Positions 34,147 to 45,496 are shown, counted from the first letter of the stretch. The stretch is 64,000 nucleotides of DNA from Cladorrhinum sp. PSN259 (GCA_033725935.1 MU867063.1:248001-312000), one strand, 5' to 3'. Made by a program: numbers and translations. The notes: generated by a model from the letters alone, not told the origin.

Positions 34147-34760
34147 ATGGCTGGCGGACACATGAAATACAGAGCGCTCTCCCGCGACTCAGCACATCGC
34201 CAAGCACTCCTCCGCAACCTCGTCACCTCCCTCATCAAGGAAGAATCAATTCACACGACATGGCCTAAGGCGAAGGAGGCTCAGAGGCTAGCTGAGAAGT
34301 TGATCACCATGGCCAAGAAGAACAACGAGCAGGCGAGGCGGAATGCGCAAGCCATTTTCTACGTCAGTTCCTCCTTCCTTCATCCCTTGTACTCTTTTCG
34401 CCCCTTCAATACTCTGGCTGACGCTCGAGATAACTGCAGACCCCCGACGAACTAATGCCCAAACTCTTTGGCGAGATCCGCGAGCGCTACGCCAACAGAC
34501 CAGGCGGTTATACGCGCGTCCTCCGCACCGAACCAAAGGACAAGTACGACCAGGCCCCCTCGGCTATTTTGGAGCTCGTAGACGGACCCAAGGATATGAG
34601 GTTCGCAATGACTGCTGCTACTGTTGCGCGGGACAGGCAGTTGGGCAAAAGACACACCGACTGGACGATCAAGAATATTGCAAAGGTCACGCAGTTTAGG
34701 GAGGAGGGGAGGAAGGAGTTTGAGAACATGGTTGAGAAGGTTAAGGATTTGAAGTTGTAA
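34147..34760 (+). CDS. mrpl8: Mitochondrial large-subunit ribosomal protein bL17m
   Basis: Two exons, 34147-34362 and 34440-34760, with a 77-nt phase-0 intron (GTCAGT donor, CTGAC upstream of GCAG acceptor); 178 residues. The N-terminal half is a clear bL17 domain: MKYRALSRDSAHRQALLRNL, then LIKEESIHTTWPKAKEAQRLAEKLIT, and after the splice TPDELMPKLFGEIRERYANRPGGYTR with RVLRTEPKDKYDQAPSAILEL. The C-terminal part (FAMTAATVARDRQLG to the end) is the extension typical of the fungal mitochondrial form. It binds 23S-type rRNA near the peptide exit tunnel. No obvious cleavable presequence is present, as in other fungal members. The symbol follows the yeast name MRPL8. Confidence 0.95.
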
Positions 34761-35948
34761 GGGGGTTCTTTTAAAATGGATTGGGTGGATGGGTATTGGG
34801 GTTTCTGTTCATGAGGTGGTGGGTTGTGGATGGGCTGGGGAGTGAGGAAGAAGGGAAAGCAATTGAACATAGGGAAGAAGGAGGAAGAAGGAGGAAGAAA
34901 AGGTTTGTAGTACGGGTGCAGGAGAGAGGAGGAAGGATCTTGTAAAATCACACACAAGCATTTTGTAATTTTATCTACAAAAGAGCAGCATAAATTGGCG
35001 TTTTGGAGGAATTGAAAAAAGAATTAAACTTCATCAATGGTGTTTATCTACAGGTTTTTTATCTACCCATACATACCTATTCTACCATTCCCAGCTTTCA
35101 TCAGCTCTTTAAACCATATCAACAGTATCTCCCGCCTCCTTCAACATCCTGCCCACCCGCTGTGTCCCAACGATCCTCTCCAACATCATGTTCTGCACAC
35201 TCTTGGCCAATTACCCGCTCGCAATCTCCTCATAACATAACGGAGTACCAGGCAACCTATACAAATTACCCTCTTTACTTTCTTGATCTGAGCAATCTGA
35301 AGTGATGGCTCTCTATGTATAAAGCAAAAACGTTATATCTCTTTATTAGGAAATACAATCCAGCTTTGAATGGTTGCTGGATATTCGCGCAATCAGATAT
35401 ACTACCGAATATTAGGGGGGTTTTTTTTTTTTTTACCAAAGAATTTCGAGTTGAAAACATGCACTACTTTTGTAAGAGCAAGGCGAAATAGTTGTATCAG
35501 TTTAGGTATTCTCAGCCTTGTCAATTGCCCCTCCGCAAACCATAAGCCAAGAGAGAATTCTTTTGCAGACAGGGAGGGGGCCCACTCACTACTGCTTGCA
35601 GAAAAGACACTCGCTGCAGCCTTGCAACGCCCCGCATTCTTGATAAGCTCTTCAACGTGCTTATCTTAGCGCGCACACAGGTCCCGCATCCTCTGCAAAA
35701 CCAAAAAAATTCGAGGACTGACCCCAGCCAAGGCCGTGCCTTCTCTTCGCTGCGAGTGTTGAAAGAAAGGGTTCGGTTTGGCAGTGACGAATTTTGCCCG
35801 ATCCTCCGCGACCCGCCAACTCCCTTGTCTCTCTCCCCTTTCCCCATAACAAGCTGCCTGTCAATTTTCAGTGTCTGCTCTCCAGTGGATCTGATCTTGA
35901 CGACACTCGATCAACACACCGTCCGCCACCCACACCACAGACATCACC
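34761..35948. other. Intergenic region, 1.2 kb, with eIF3f leader
   Basis: Between two co-directional genes. The left part is Gly-Arg/Pro-coding-like purine-rich 3' flank and AT-rich sequence. The last 120 bases are a pyrimidine-rich leader ending in CACCATGG. No gene or structured element seen. Confidence 0.65.
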
Positions 35949-37140
35949 ATGGCAATCGATTCCGAGCATTTCGTTCACCTCGCCAGGCCCCTTGCGCCCA
36001 CCCTCATGGGTTTTGGCGCCGGTAATGCCCCGCTTACCGTCAACATCCAGCCCCAAGTGCGCTATACCCCCCCACCAGCACTACCGTATCACAACCACCA
36101 GTACCATGTTGTCACTTTGTTTTCTAACATAATTGTGACAGTCCATCTTCTCCATCATCGATCATGCCGTTCGTCGCGATATTCGTGACACCCAATCGAC
36201 CCGAGTAATCGGTGCCCTTGTCGGCACCCGCAGCGAAGATGGCAGCGAGGTCGAGGTTCGCCAAACCTTCGCCATCCCCCACACTGAGAACGAGGATCAG
36301 GTTGAGGTCGATGTCGAATATCAAAAGAACATGCTCTCCCTGACCCTCAAGGCTTCCCCCCGCGAGCAGCTTCTTGGCTGGTACACCACCTCCCACGAGC
36401 TCAACTCCTTCTCCGCCCTCATCCAAAACTTCTTCGCCTCTCCCGAGACCGGCACTTTCCCCCACCCCGCCGTCCACCTTACCATCTCCACCGACGCTGG
36501 TGCACCCATCTCGACCAAGACTTACGTCTCCGCTCCTGTTGCCGTCTCCGCCGACCGCGCCGCCGAGTCCTGCCTCTTCATGGAGGTGCCCCACAAGCTC
36601 CTCGTCAACGACAGCGAGCGCGCCGCTCTCAGCACCGTCACTACCGCCGCTCAGTCAGAGGACCGCTCCGCACCAGTCATTTCTGACATCGAGAACCTCG
36701 CCCTGTCTCTCGAGGTCGTCTCTGACATGCTTGAGCGCGTTTCCGGTTTCATTGGTGAGGTCCTTGACGAGGAGCGCGACGGCTCCCACGCTCTTGGCCA
36801 GTACCTCATGAACTCCCTTTCTTTGGCGCCCAAGGTTTCTCCTCTCCAGATCGAGAACGACTTCAACAACCACATCCAGGACGTTCTCATGGTCAGCTAC
36901 CTCGCCAACACCATCCGCACCCAGATCGATTTGGCCCAGCGTCTCGCTACCCAGACGATTATTGGCTTCGACAAGGAGGCAGGTGACAAGAAGGATGGCG
37001 AGGAGGGAGCCGCTGGTGGTGAGCGCAAGGAGGGCGGTGGTGGCCGTGGAAGGGGAGGAAAGCGTGGCGGTGGCCGTGGTGGCCGCGGTGGTGGTAACCA
37101 GTCCAGGGAGCCAAGGGAACCAAGGGAGACCGGCGAGTAA
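35949..37140 (+). CDS. eif3f: Translation initiation factor eIF3 subunit F
   Basis: Subunit of the eIF3 complex that promotes 43S pre-initiation complex assembly in the cytosol. Two exons, 35949-36056 and 36142-37140, with an 85-nt phase-0 intron (GTGCGC donor, CTAAC branch, CAG acceptor); 368 residues. After PLTVNIQPQ the splice continues SIFSIIDHAVRRD, then an MPN fold with VIGALVGTRSEDG and LLGWYTTSHELN. The metal-binding JAMM motif HxHx(7)SxxD is absent, as usual in eIF3f. The C-terminal helical half contains ALSLEVVSDMLERVSGFI and DVLMVSYLANTIRTQIDLAQRL. A 50-residue Gly/Arg/Lys-rich tail (GGRGRGGKRGGGRGGRG) follows and resembles an RGG RNA-binding segment. Human and yeast orthologues lack such a tail. 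The ATG has a strong context (CACCATGG). Confidence 0.97.
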
Positions 37141-38591
37141 AAGGAGACAAAATATTATTAACGCTAATGACGAACCAAAAAAAAAAAATGGCAAAATTAG
37201 AGTTGAAAAACCACACATCCTCAAAGATTACCATTTTTCTCTTCTCCCAATCACTATACCACGCCCCTCCCAGCAATCATCAGTGGCCATAACACAGGAA
37301 GAGGGGACAACCAGTCCGTAAATAAAAGGACAGGGAAAGCGGCGCCAATTATGGGACGCCAAAATACCAAAAGAAGTTTGGTCAAACGGCGTTCAATAAT
37401 GGGGAAAACATCTACGGCAGGCATTTGCAAAGGCGGGCAAAGTTTGGTTGGTCGGTTTGGTTTGTTTATAGAACGAAAGAAGGAAAATTTAAAAGTTCAT
37501 TAGTTCTTATCTTTTCTGCAATTTCTCCCTACTGAGACCGTAAGATGTGTTTTTTTTCTTTTTCTTTTTTTCCTCATGAAGATTTTTTTTTTTTTAGCTC
37601 TGACTTGAGAAAGTGACGACCGGGGATGGATGATATATCTACGCCAGGTAGACAGACATCATCTCTCAAGGGAGCACCAGCACAATGGCCTTTTTTTTCT
37701 TCTTTTTTTTTTTTACTTGGAAAGATACACGGAGGAGCGAGCGGACATGGTAATTTATGAGGTTTTCAGGGTTTTAAAAAGAGGCAGGCAGCACTACTTC
37801 TCCTCCCAGACAAAAAGAAGACGACAAAAACCAGTGTAGAAAACAAAACAATACCAGAAAGCAAGTATTTCCCCCCCCCCCCCCAAATATCTCCCCTTTC
37901 GGCCATGCTCCGTTACAAGATACTCTAAAGTGACTAGACAGAGGCTATTCATAAAGTATGGAGCAGAATACCGATTTTTTGGGGGGAAAAAATATATATA
38001 TATCTGAACTCTATCAGCCTACTTAATATAAAATCTTTCAGCATAACAAACTACAACAGACCAACAACAGTCTCGCTTTCAATTCTTTCTGATCACAGCC
38101 TGTTCATGCTTCATCGAAAAAGAGGCTGTGAACGTGAGTAGACTTTTTTCTTTTTCCAACCGAAACTACCTGTACCAGTCAAATCAATTAGAAAAAAGCG
38201 ATAGAGAGAGAAAAAAAAAAGGCAACAACACATCCATCGCTTCACCCCAGTTTCAAGTTTTTACTCCTAGAACGCCTCCATTCCCTTCCCAACAGAGAAA
38301 CCGATACAAATGCACCTCCCTCTACCGTACATCCATCCTTCCTACCCCTCTAACCTCCCATCCGTCCGTCCATTCATTCATCCTCCTCCCAAAGTCAACT
38401 CGTGCATATTTGCGCCTTTTGGATGGTTTAGCCTAGTAATCCATAATTTGTGTGTCTAAATTCTGTCTGCCTCTCCCTCGAAAACCTTGGCAAATGATAA
38501 TGATACCCGCTTCATTATTTCCGAACGCAAACACAAAGGGTAGTCTAAAAATCACTTGTCGCACAATTGCCACAGCCGCGCGGGCACTGCC
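37141..38591. other. Convergent intergenic region, 1.45 kb
   Basis: 3' flanks of eIF3f and the R3H-SUZ gene. It contains T and C homopolymers (C run around 37869-37884) and AT-rich stretches; no gene seen. Confidence 0.65.
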
Positions 38592-41336
38592 TTATGTGGA
38601 AGGCTTTTGCGGCAAAGAGGCAGGATTTCCATAGGTGGGCAAGTGACTAAACACTTGGCCCGGTCCGGGAGGGCCTCCGTTGACCTTCGGAGGCATGCCT
38701 GCCATGTGCGGAGGAGGAGGGCCGCCCGGGACTGGGGGCATAATCTGTGTCCCATGAGGATGCGGAGGCCCGTGGTACTGCGTCATTGACGTGTTGGAGC
38801 CTTGTCTTGCCATGCTGTAAGGTCCCGGCACCGGCCCGTAAACCGGCTGCGGCATAGGCGGGACTGGCTGCTGATAGCCGGCGTAACTCATGTGAGGCGA
38901 ACTAAACTGAGGGTGAGGGCTAGACTGGTGCGAGCTTGTTCCTCCGTAATGATTGGGCGGCGGGGCGTGCATTGGGATGCCGCTGCTAGGCACAAATGAT
39001 TGTGTCTTTGGGTTGAAGGCTTGACGGTTGTAGCTTCCTGGAATGGGATGCTGGCTCTTAGGGTCATTCGGATTGACATTCACAGGCAACTGTCCGTAAG
39101 CATAAGGAATCCCGGGAGCGGGAGGCGCCGGGCTACCCCTGGGAGGTGGGTAAGCATTTTGGGTATAAGCTGGTTGTTGCTGCTGCGGTGGCGGCAACTG
39201 TTGGGGTTGTGGCTGGTGATGAGGAATGACGGGTGGTTGTGGTTGCGATGGTGGCTGTGGTTGCTGCGACCACGCTAGTTGAGCAACGCTCGCTACTGGA
39301 GTGCCGTACGGGCCCGGCCCGCCCATAGGAGGAGCATTAGAGGTTTGATATACCTGTTGCTGCTGAGGGGGTGGCGGAGGCCGTGCTTGTGGTGCAGGTG
39401 GTGCCGAGTACTAATACGAGGATTAAAAACAGAATACCAAGAACGGCATTTGAAGACTTACGGGCTGCGGGATGCCAGCGTATTGGGGTTGGTATCCGTT
39501 GTTGGGCACCATCTGGGGAGCATATTGGTGGCCTGGCGCATACATGGGTGGGACAGTGTTTGCGTAGGGTTGCTGGAATTGCCCGTTGAACTGAGCGCCG
39601 TTGACTGGATAATACTGAGGAGCGGCAGGTGCCCAAGTCTGTTGTTGAGGGCCGCACCAAGCGACAAACTGAGACCTCGGCTCGAAACCTTCATTGTCAT
39701 CACGTCTCTGCTTGTTAACTTTCCTCTTCCCGCCGTTAGCCCTATCCTTGGCGGAAACGGAACTTGCTCGAGAGACATCATTGTTCTCTTCACCGTCTGT
39801 GATTCTTGTCAGTGCTAGGTCCAGAGCAAGCAGATAGTCAGTAAACCTACCCTGAGTCTGGTTTTCTGTCTTCTCGACACTTCCAAAGATGCGCTGACGG
39901 GCTTTGATGTAAGCCTCCTCACGCTCTTCTCTGGTCAGCTTCTCCTTTGCCGGAGCAGTCTTATCCTTCGAGTCGCTCCCGGCTTCTGATGTCGGCTTAG
40001 AGGGACCGGCACTGCCACTGCCAAATTCGCCGTCCTCGCCACGTCGCATGATCTTTCGTGGTATCATGGCTGGTGCAGGGGAAGCGCTACTGGGAGTATT
40101 TGATGCAATGCTCGACAGTGAAGCGGGGATCCTGCAAAACGGAGTCCGGAAGATGCGCACTGCGCCTGCTCCAGCTTCGAATGAATGTGTCATGTGGTAA
40201 TAGTCTGCCAGTTTATGCATCAACATTCTACAAAATGAGTTGCTCGGGGGCAGATCCATGAATGGTTCCCTGGGCGAGTTTGTTAGCAAAGTCGGAAGTA
40301 GTTGGCGAGATCAATTTCCTTACTTTGAATCCTGAACGAACTCAATCACCTGCTGCTCCAACCTCAACAAGAAGATGCGGTCCTTGGGGGACTGCATAGC
40401 TTCAAGAAGCTTCTCGTCGGGATGTTGGCTCAAGAAGCCGTTCGCCATGGCGTCCTGTGCCATCGCTCCATTTGCCAGAGGCAGCTTAGTGTCTGCCGCC
40501 AACTGCTTCTCAGAAACACCACTCTGCGGTGTGATTGTGCCTTGGTTCTTATTTCCGGCCAAGAGGTGTGTACTGATAACCCGCGGCGGCATATCTCCAA
40601 TCTGAAGGCGCTGAATACGAGCGGCAACATCAGACCCCATCCGGGAGTTGGCCATGTACGACCCACGGATCGAGAAGGTGTCGTCATCCTCAGCCGCGGC
40701 CTTGACGCTGGCGCTGTCATCTGGGCGGAGTGATTCTTTCTCGTCCAGGGCGAAGGTAGTCCCCGATGTTATGCTCTTGCCATCCAGGCTTGGCGGCTTG
40801 GTACCAAGTTCTGAATTAGAGTCAGCTCGTTGCGAGGTGTCGTCGGATGGCGTCTGGCTATTGCCAAGTCTGTTCGACCGCTCGGTGGTGCCCGACAGTG
40901 ACCCATTAACGATGGGACTGGGCGTTGCAGTCTCCAACTCGAGGTCCTTCAACCCCTCAACGACCTTGCCGTCGACATTCTGGCTGTTCTGGACGTTCTT
41001 TTGCTGCGCGGCTGGCGGAGCGTTCTTCTCGGGATTTGCCGCTGGCGCCGCCGTGGGTATCACTGGAACGACTGGAATTGGTATAGCTGCCACGGGTACG
41101 GCAACTGTAATTGGCTTCACATTCTCTCGCCTGTCTCTCGCAGGTGCTGGGCCTGGTGATCTTACGACTGTGGTTATGGACGATGGGTCCTTGGATGCAG
41201 ATGCAGCAGCGACCTAAACGCACGAGCGGGTTAGTTGGCGGGGAGCACATCCTGGGAGACTCCCTTGCAATGATGGACATACCCTTGCAAACGACATTCT
41301 TTTGCTGTCGTTGACCATGGTTGGAACGGCCGCCAT
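38592..41336 (-). CDS. R3H-SUZ domain RNA-binding protein
   Basis: Five exons: 41283-41336, 40324-41213, 39851-40269, 39462-39796 and 38592-39410, with four small introns of 69, 54, 54 and 51 nt. The spliced frame is 838 residues. Residues 1-290 are disordered. The R3H domain follows (LLRLEQQVIEFVQDSKEPF, then FCRMLMHKLADYYHM with the R-x3-H core). It is followed directly by a SUZ segment (PAMIPRKIMRRGEDGE through LTREEREEAYIKARQRIFGS and NDVSRASSVSAKDR). The last 400 residues are Pro/Gln/Gly/Tyr-rich and prion-like. R3H-SUZ proteins bind single-stranded RNA and relatives (human R3HDM1/2, ARPP21) act in mRNA stability and translation. Exon 1 encodes 18 residues starting MAAVPTMVN; a second in-frame ATG lies six codons downstream. 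The third intron has no in-frame stop (see findings). Confidence 0.9.
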
Positions 41337-42808
41337 GGTTGCGACTGATTTGGAAGGGCGATGGGGTTGCAGGCGATATTATATGGGAATATATTTGGTC
41401 CAAGAAATGGGCAGGTGGGGGGTTCAACGAAGTCGCCGACTCGAATTTGCGGGCGGGGAGGAATTCAGAGGATTGGGTCCGCAAAAAGAAGAATCAAGAA
41501 ACGAAACGGAGCAGAGCTGTCCAGAGCGAAGGAAGAGCGCCGGTATTAATCATCGTAGGGACGCGGGAGCTTTGATAGAAATTCGCTTGTTGGGGTCGAG
41601 ATGGGGGAGCGAGAGTAGTGAATGGTGGTGGTGGTGTGTGCCTCTCGTCCTCACTCTTCTTACTTTTTTTTTCTTTCCCTTGTCTCACCCCTTGCAGACG
41701 ACGATATGGATAGTATCGCAAACTCGATGCTGGACGGCGTCAATGACCGACTGACGTCTGTGCTGTGTGTCTAGACACCAGAGCAGCCACAAATTGGGCG
41801 AGCGGTTGAAAAAGGCAGATCGCTGAACCCTGGGGAGAGGGGCTTGGGTGGGTGGGTAGGATAAGAAGGTTGTTCCAGTTCAGATCGTTGACTGCAGCGA
41901 GGTGCAGCCCAGAACTGCAGCGGTCTAGTCTAGTCCCGTAAGACCAAGCCAGGCGAGCGGAGCAGCGGCACTGTACGCCCCCGATTTTTTATGCTTGGTG
42001 GCCCGAAACCCCCAAAAGACGTTCTTGGAACTGGAACCTTAAAAAAGAAGTGTAAGAAAAAATTGTATGCAAACTAGGTGCAAACATGGATCGACATGGA
42101 ATACGAATGGCAACTTGGAAAAAAAAAACACCAAAAACTAAAAACCCCCAAAAAAACCAAGATTATTTACAGACACACCCGATAGCATTGCTGATAAATG
42201 CTTGTGCCCGAGTACAACATGAGCTCTCAGCAGGAACCTGCCTCAGGAGTGTTGATGACATCCACCATTTGGGTTCCTGGTTTGTTGGGGCTTAATAATT
42301 GGCAGAACATCTGAACCACTTTTGGGCCGCTAAAGAGATCCATAATGGCATCAACCGGAAACGTGAGGGTTTCAAGAAGTAAAAATTCGAAAAGAAATAG
42401 AAACTGTCAAACCCAACCCTTTCCCTCCATCTCGGTGTGAGAAGAAGGGACGTTGGCTGGGGTCATGAAGTAGATCACGTGTGCTCTATATGGATTAATT
42501 AGTCCAGTTTTCAACCTTTTGGCAGTGGATCAACTCAGATCGGTGGTCGCTCACTCCATGCATGCAAGTCGCGCCACAGCGACCAGGATCTCTCTCTTCT
42601 TGCAGCGTGTCTGTCAAACTTCATCTATTTAATCGACAACGCGAAGCCTCCAAGGCTTCATTATTCTCTTCAGCTTGTCCGTTTGTCTTCTATTTTTGAC
42701 AGCTACAGTGACACAAGTCGTTTCTTTATTGGCACACATTAGATATTTACGACATCTCCATCGTCCATCTCACCAGCCACAGCGCAACATAAACAACACA
42801 AGTCAAAC
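41337..42808. promoter_or_regulatory. Divergent intergenic region, 1.5 kb
   Basis: Lies between the divergently transcribed R3H-SUZ and zinc-knuckle genes and must contain both promoters. A palindromic CACGTG E-box is present near 42477. No additional gene seen. Confidence 0.5.
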
Positions 42809-43934
42809 ATGTATCGTGGTCGCAGCGGCCCCTCCAAGGCACCGGCAAATGTCCAATGCCAAAAGTGCCTGGAGCGAGGTCACTACTCCTACCAGTGCAA
42901 GGCTTCAACACAGGAGAGACCGTACATCGCAAGACCGTCCAGAACTCAGCAGCTGTTTAACCCCAAGCTTCTCCCAAAGCTTACAAACGCCGTTCCAGAC
43001 GACTTGCAGAACAAGTATGCTCTCCGCTTTATCAACGTTTGTCATATCACGGATTGCTAACAGTTGTTGCAGGAAGGGGGTGGCTGACCAAGAGTTGGCC
43101 AAAAGAGAGGCCGAGAGGGCACGGAAACGAGAGCTTGAGAAACGTTATGATGATGATGGCGACGAGGAAGATGGTGCCATGAAGGATGTACCGCCCCCGA
43201 GACGTGATAGGGAGCCGTCTTACGACTCGGTATCTAGTATATCCACCAGGTCTTCTCGATCTCCAGCTCCGATTCGCGAGGGCGGCGAGCAATCCTATGG
43301 TTCAGACCGACAATATTCCCGGGGGCCTTCGAAAAGCCCAATCCGGAATTCTCATGACCGCAAATCAGCTCCGCGACGGTCTCTCTCGTCCAGGCGCTCG
43401 CAATCTCCGCAAGAACGCAGTCATGACCGGTATCGTGACCGTGAGAGTCATCGGTCTCCCCTGCGAAGGCGTTCCCCACCTCCACGAGAAGATCCCAAGC
43501 ATATTCGTCAACGCGACGGCCGTAGGTCTTCCCCACACAGGCATTCGGCGTCTTCGCGTCAGGAGCATGGGTATGGCCGCGAGCGCGAGAGTCGTCGATC
43601 GGAATCACCGCGTCGATCTCGGTCTCCTCCGCGCAGGCACTCGCCGACTTCACCGCAAAACCGGGAGTATGGTCGTGAGCGTGAGGATCAACCTGCAGAG
43701 TCGGCTAGGGCTTCGCATTCCCGGAGGTCATACTCCATGTCCAGATCTCGATCTCCCATCCGCTCGCCTGTGAGACGAGGCAATGAAAGGGGTGACAGAG
43801 GCAGAGAATATCGTCAAAGAGATCCGCCGCCTGTCCAGCCCCAACAGCGTCGGCCTCCAGCGCGCGAACGCAGCCTTAGTCCGTTCAGCAAACGACTGGC
43901 CTTGACACAGGCAATGAACATGGGTGGTAGATAG
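42809..43934 (+). CDS. Zinc-knuckle SR-type protein, ZCCHC10-like
   Basis: Two exons, 42809-43014 and 43073-43934, with a 58-nt intron (GTATGC donor, GCTAAC branch, GCAG acceptor); 355 residues up to the first stop. A single CCHC zinc knuckle, CQKCLERGHYSYQC, lies near the N-terminus and is followed by TQERPYIARPSRTQQLFNP, as in ZCCHC10 proteins. A Glu/Arg/Lys coiled segment (ELAKREAERARKRELEKRY) leads into about 230 residues of Arg/Ser, RERE and SPPRR repeats, an SR-like domain typical of splicing-associated nuclear proteins. The last 21 codons (RSLSPFSKRLALTQAMNMGG plus R) form a conserved-looking end. The frame continues past this TAG with two further copies of the same motif (see next feature). 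RNA binding and a role in splicing are inference from architecture. Confidence 0.88.
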
Positions 43935-44225
43935 AATCCACATCATCCAATGCAATCTCGGTCAGAGTTTTTGGGACAGCATCAACCGACTTGTGAGACG
44001 CAGCCTCAGCCAACTCCTCTGGGCGACGGTAGTCTTAGCCCATTTAGCCAACGACGGGCGCTGACGATGGCGATGAAGATGGATGGAAGACAGCATCCAA
44101 GCGGCCCAACACAGCGTCAGCCAGAGTTCCCAGAACAGACTCCGGGTCCTCCCCGCGATCGCAGCCTGAGTCCATTTAGCAAGCGACGAGCGTTGACTCT
44201 GGCCCTTGACTCTAGTCATAGATAG
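43872..44225 (+). repeat. Tandem coding repeat of the zinc-knuckle protein's C-terminal motif running past the stop
   Basis: Three copies of a 12-codon block (SLSPFS[K/Q]R[L/R]ALT) start at 43872, 44031 and 44163. Copy 1 is the end of the annotated protein; copies 2 and 3 follow its TAG (43932-43934) in the same frame and end at a second TAG (44223-44225). Eight of the 12 codons differ between copies only synonymously; two differ in amino acid. The equivalent of the first TAG in copy 2 is CAG at 44091. Both TAGs sit in the identical context AGATAGAAT. Confidence 0.85.
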
Positions 44226-44845
44226 AATCAAGGTGAACTACTTGGCAATCGCAGCCCACCAAGGTATCCAGGCCTACTATCTCCTCCGCTGGTGACTACA
44301 AAACATCATCGCTCGGATTTGTTTTATTCAGCCAGATATCTCAACACACTTTTCCCAAAGCTCTCAATGGACCCCTGAGCCAGAGATTCTAGTCCTGTCA
44401 GACCCGACACCTTCAACGCGGCCTGAGCTAGAAGTCCGAACTGACCCTAAGCTACATTCCCGTCGGCGCAGGCAACGAAAATAACCAATAAACAGAATCC
44501 TTTCCCCGTGTAAAGTGGGCGGCCCGACAAAGGCATCTTTCACCACCTCCATAATAAATTTCCCTACTTATCAGGTAAACAGCCATCCCCAAGAAGAATT
44601 TGTGGTGTCGAGAAGTCTTGTCACTTTCACGAAAAAGTGGGGAAACGGAGTTAAAAAGTATGATTATAAACTGGGTATCACGGCGCGTACTTTTAGTTAT
44701 AGAAAACAAGAATTCGACAAACAGGGGCTTTTCAATGTTGCCCATTCCACTCGTCCCATCATCTTCCTCCAAGATTAAGTCTCGATAGAATAATTAAGGC
44801 CCAATTTGCGCACCTCCAATTCCCGGCATTGAATGCCTTCTCCTC
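44226..44845. other. Convergent intergenic region, 0.6 kb
   Basis: 3' flanks of the zinc-knuckle gene and Cwf18. The zinc-knuckle frame stays open from the second TAG to a TGA at about 44378, without further copies of the 12-codon block. No other gene seen. Confidence 0.6.
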
Positions 44846-45496
44846 TTACGCTTCCCTTTGGCTAGGTGCAACCCCAGCAGTACCAAACTCCTCATCCTCC
44901 GCCTCCCTCTCCCTCCTTGCTTCCTCTTCTTCTTCCCGCTCCCTCAGTTTGATACCCTCAACAATAGCAGTGCCATCCAGCATACCGTCCGCCTCTGCAT
45001 CCCCTTCCTTCTTCTTCTCAGACTCCTTCTTGCTCGCCAATCGCTCCCTCACCATCCTCGCGATGGCATTGTCGGTCCGCACATTCAACACCTCCATCTT
45101 TTGGTTGAGTTCCCTTTTTAAATCCCAGTTCGGCTTTTTAGGTTGCAACTTGAACAGATCGATTCCCTTTTCTATCTCGGACGAAGAAGCGTCGATTGCT
45201 GCCTGCCGATTTATTTCTTCCTGGATCTCTTGGGCTTGTTCTTCGAGGGTGGTGGTGTTGGCCGTCAGGGAAGGACCAGACTCGAACCCTAGTTTGGGAC
45301 CTTTGGTTTCGGGGTCATAATTGCGGAGGGAGAGGTGGAGGGAGGCGACGTCGGCTGTTGGTGGCTTTGGAGATGATGGCGGTTCTTCTTGGATATCGTC
45401 TGAGGAAGGTGCGTCTTTGCGTTTTAGGGATTTTAGTTTTGCTAGGCGGGCTTTGCGCTCGTCTGAGGCTGCGGCGAGGGCTGTGTGTGATGACAT
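44846..45496 (-). CDS. cwf18: Pre-mRNA splicing factor Cwf18 / CCDC12 family
   Basis: Single exon of 216 residues; the ATG at 45496 (MSSHTALAAASDERKARLAKL) is chosen because the cwf18 domain begins right there. The upstream extension of the frame is 5'-leader-like. Family landmarks are DERKARLAKLKSLKRK, LHLSLRNYDPETKGPKLGF, IDLFKLQPKKPNWDLKRELN and the helical RTDNAIARMVRERLASKK. Cwf18/CCDC12 is a small component of the activated spliceosome (associated with the Prp19/Cdc5 complex) in the nucleus. The C-terminal 55 residues are an acidic, Glu/Arg-rich coiled coil. It is divergent from the PPR gene with 394 bp between start codons, so the two probably share a promoter region. Confidence 0.92.
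   Translation of the reverse strand: MSSHTALAAASDERKARLAKLKSLKRKDAPSSDDIQEEPPSSPKPPTADVASLHLSLRNYDPETKGPKLGFESGPSLTANTTTLEEQAQEIQEEINRQAAIDASSSEIEKGIDLFKLQPKKPNWDLKRELNQKMEVLNVRTDNAIARMVRERLASKKESEKKKEGDAEADGMLDGTAIVEGIKLREREEEEEARREREAEDEEFGTAGVAPSQREA

Noticed and set aside
43927..43965. A 39-nt intron (GTAGAT...GTCAG) that would remove the first TAG of the zinc-knuckle gene
   Set aside because: Too short for a fungal intron and without a branch site; longer acceptors break the frame.
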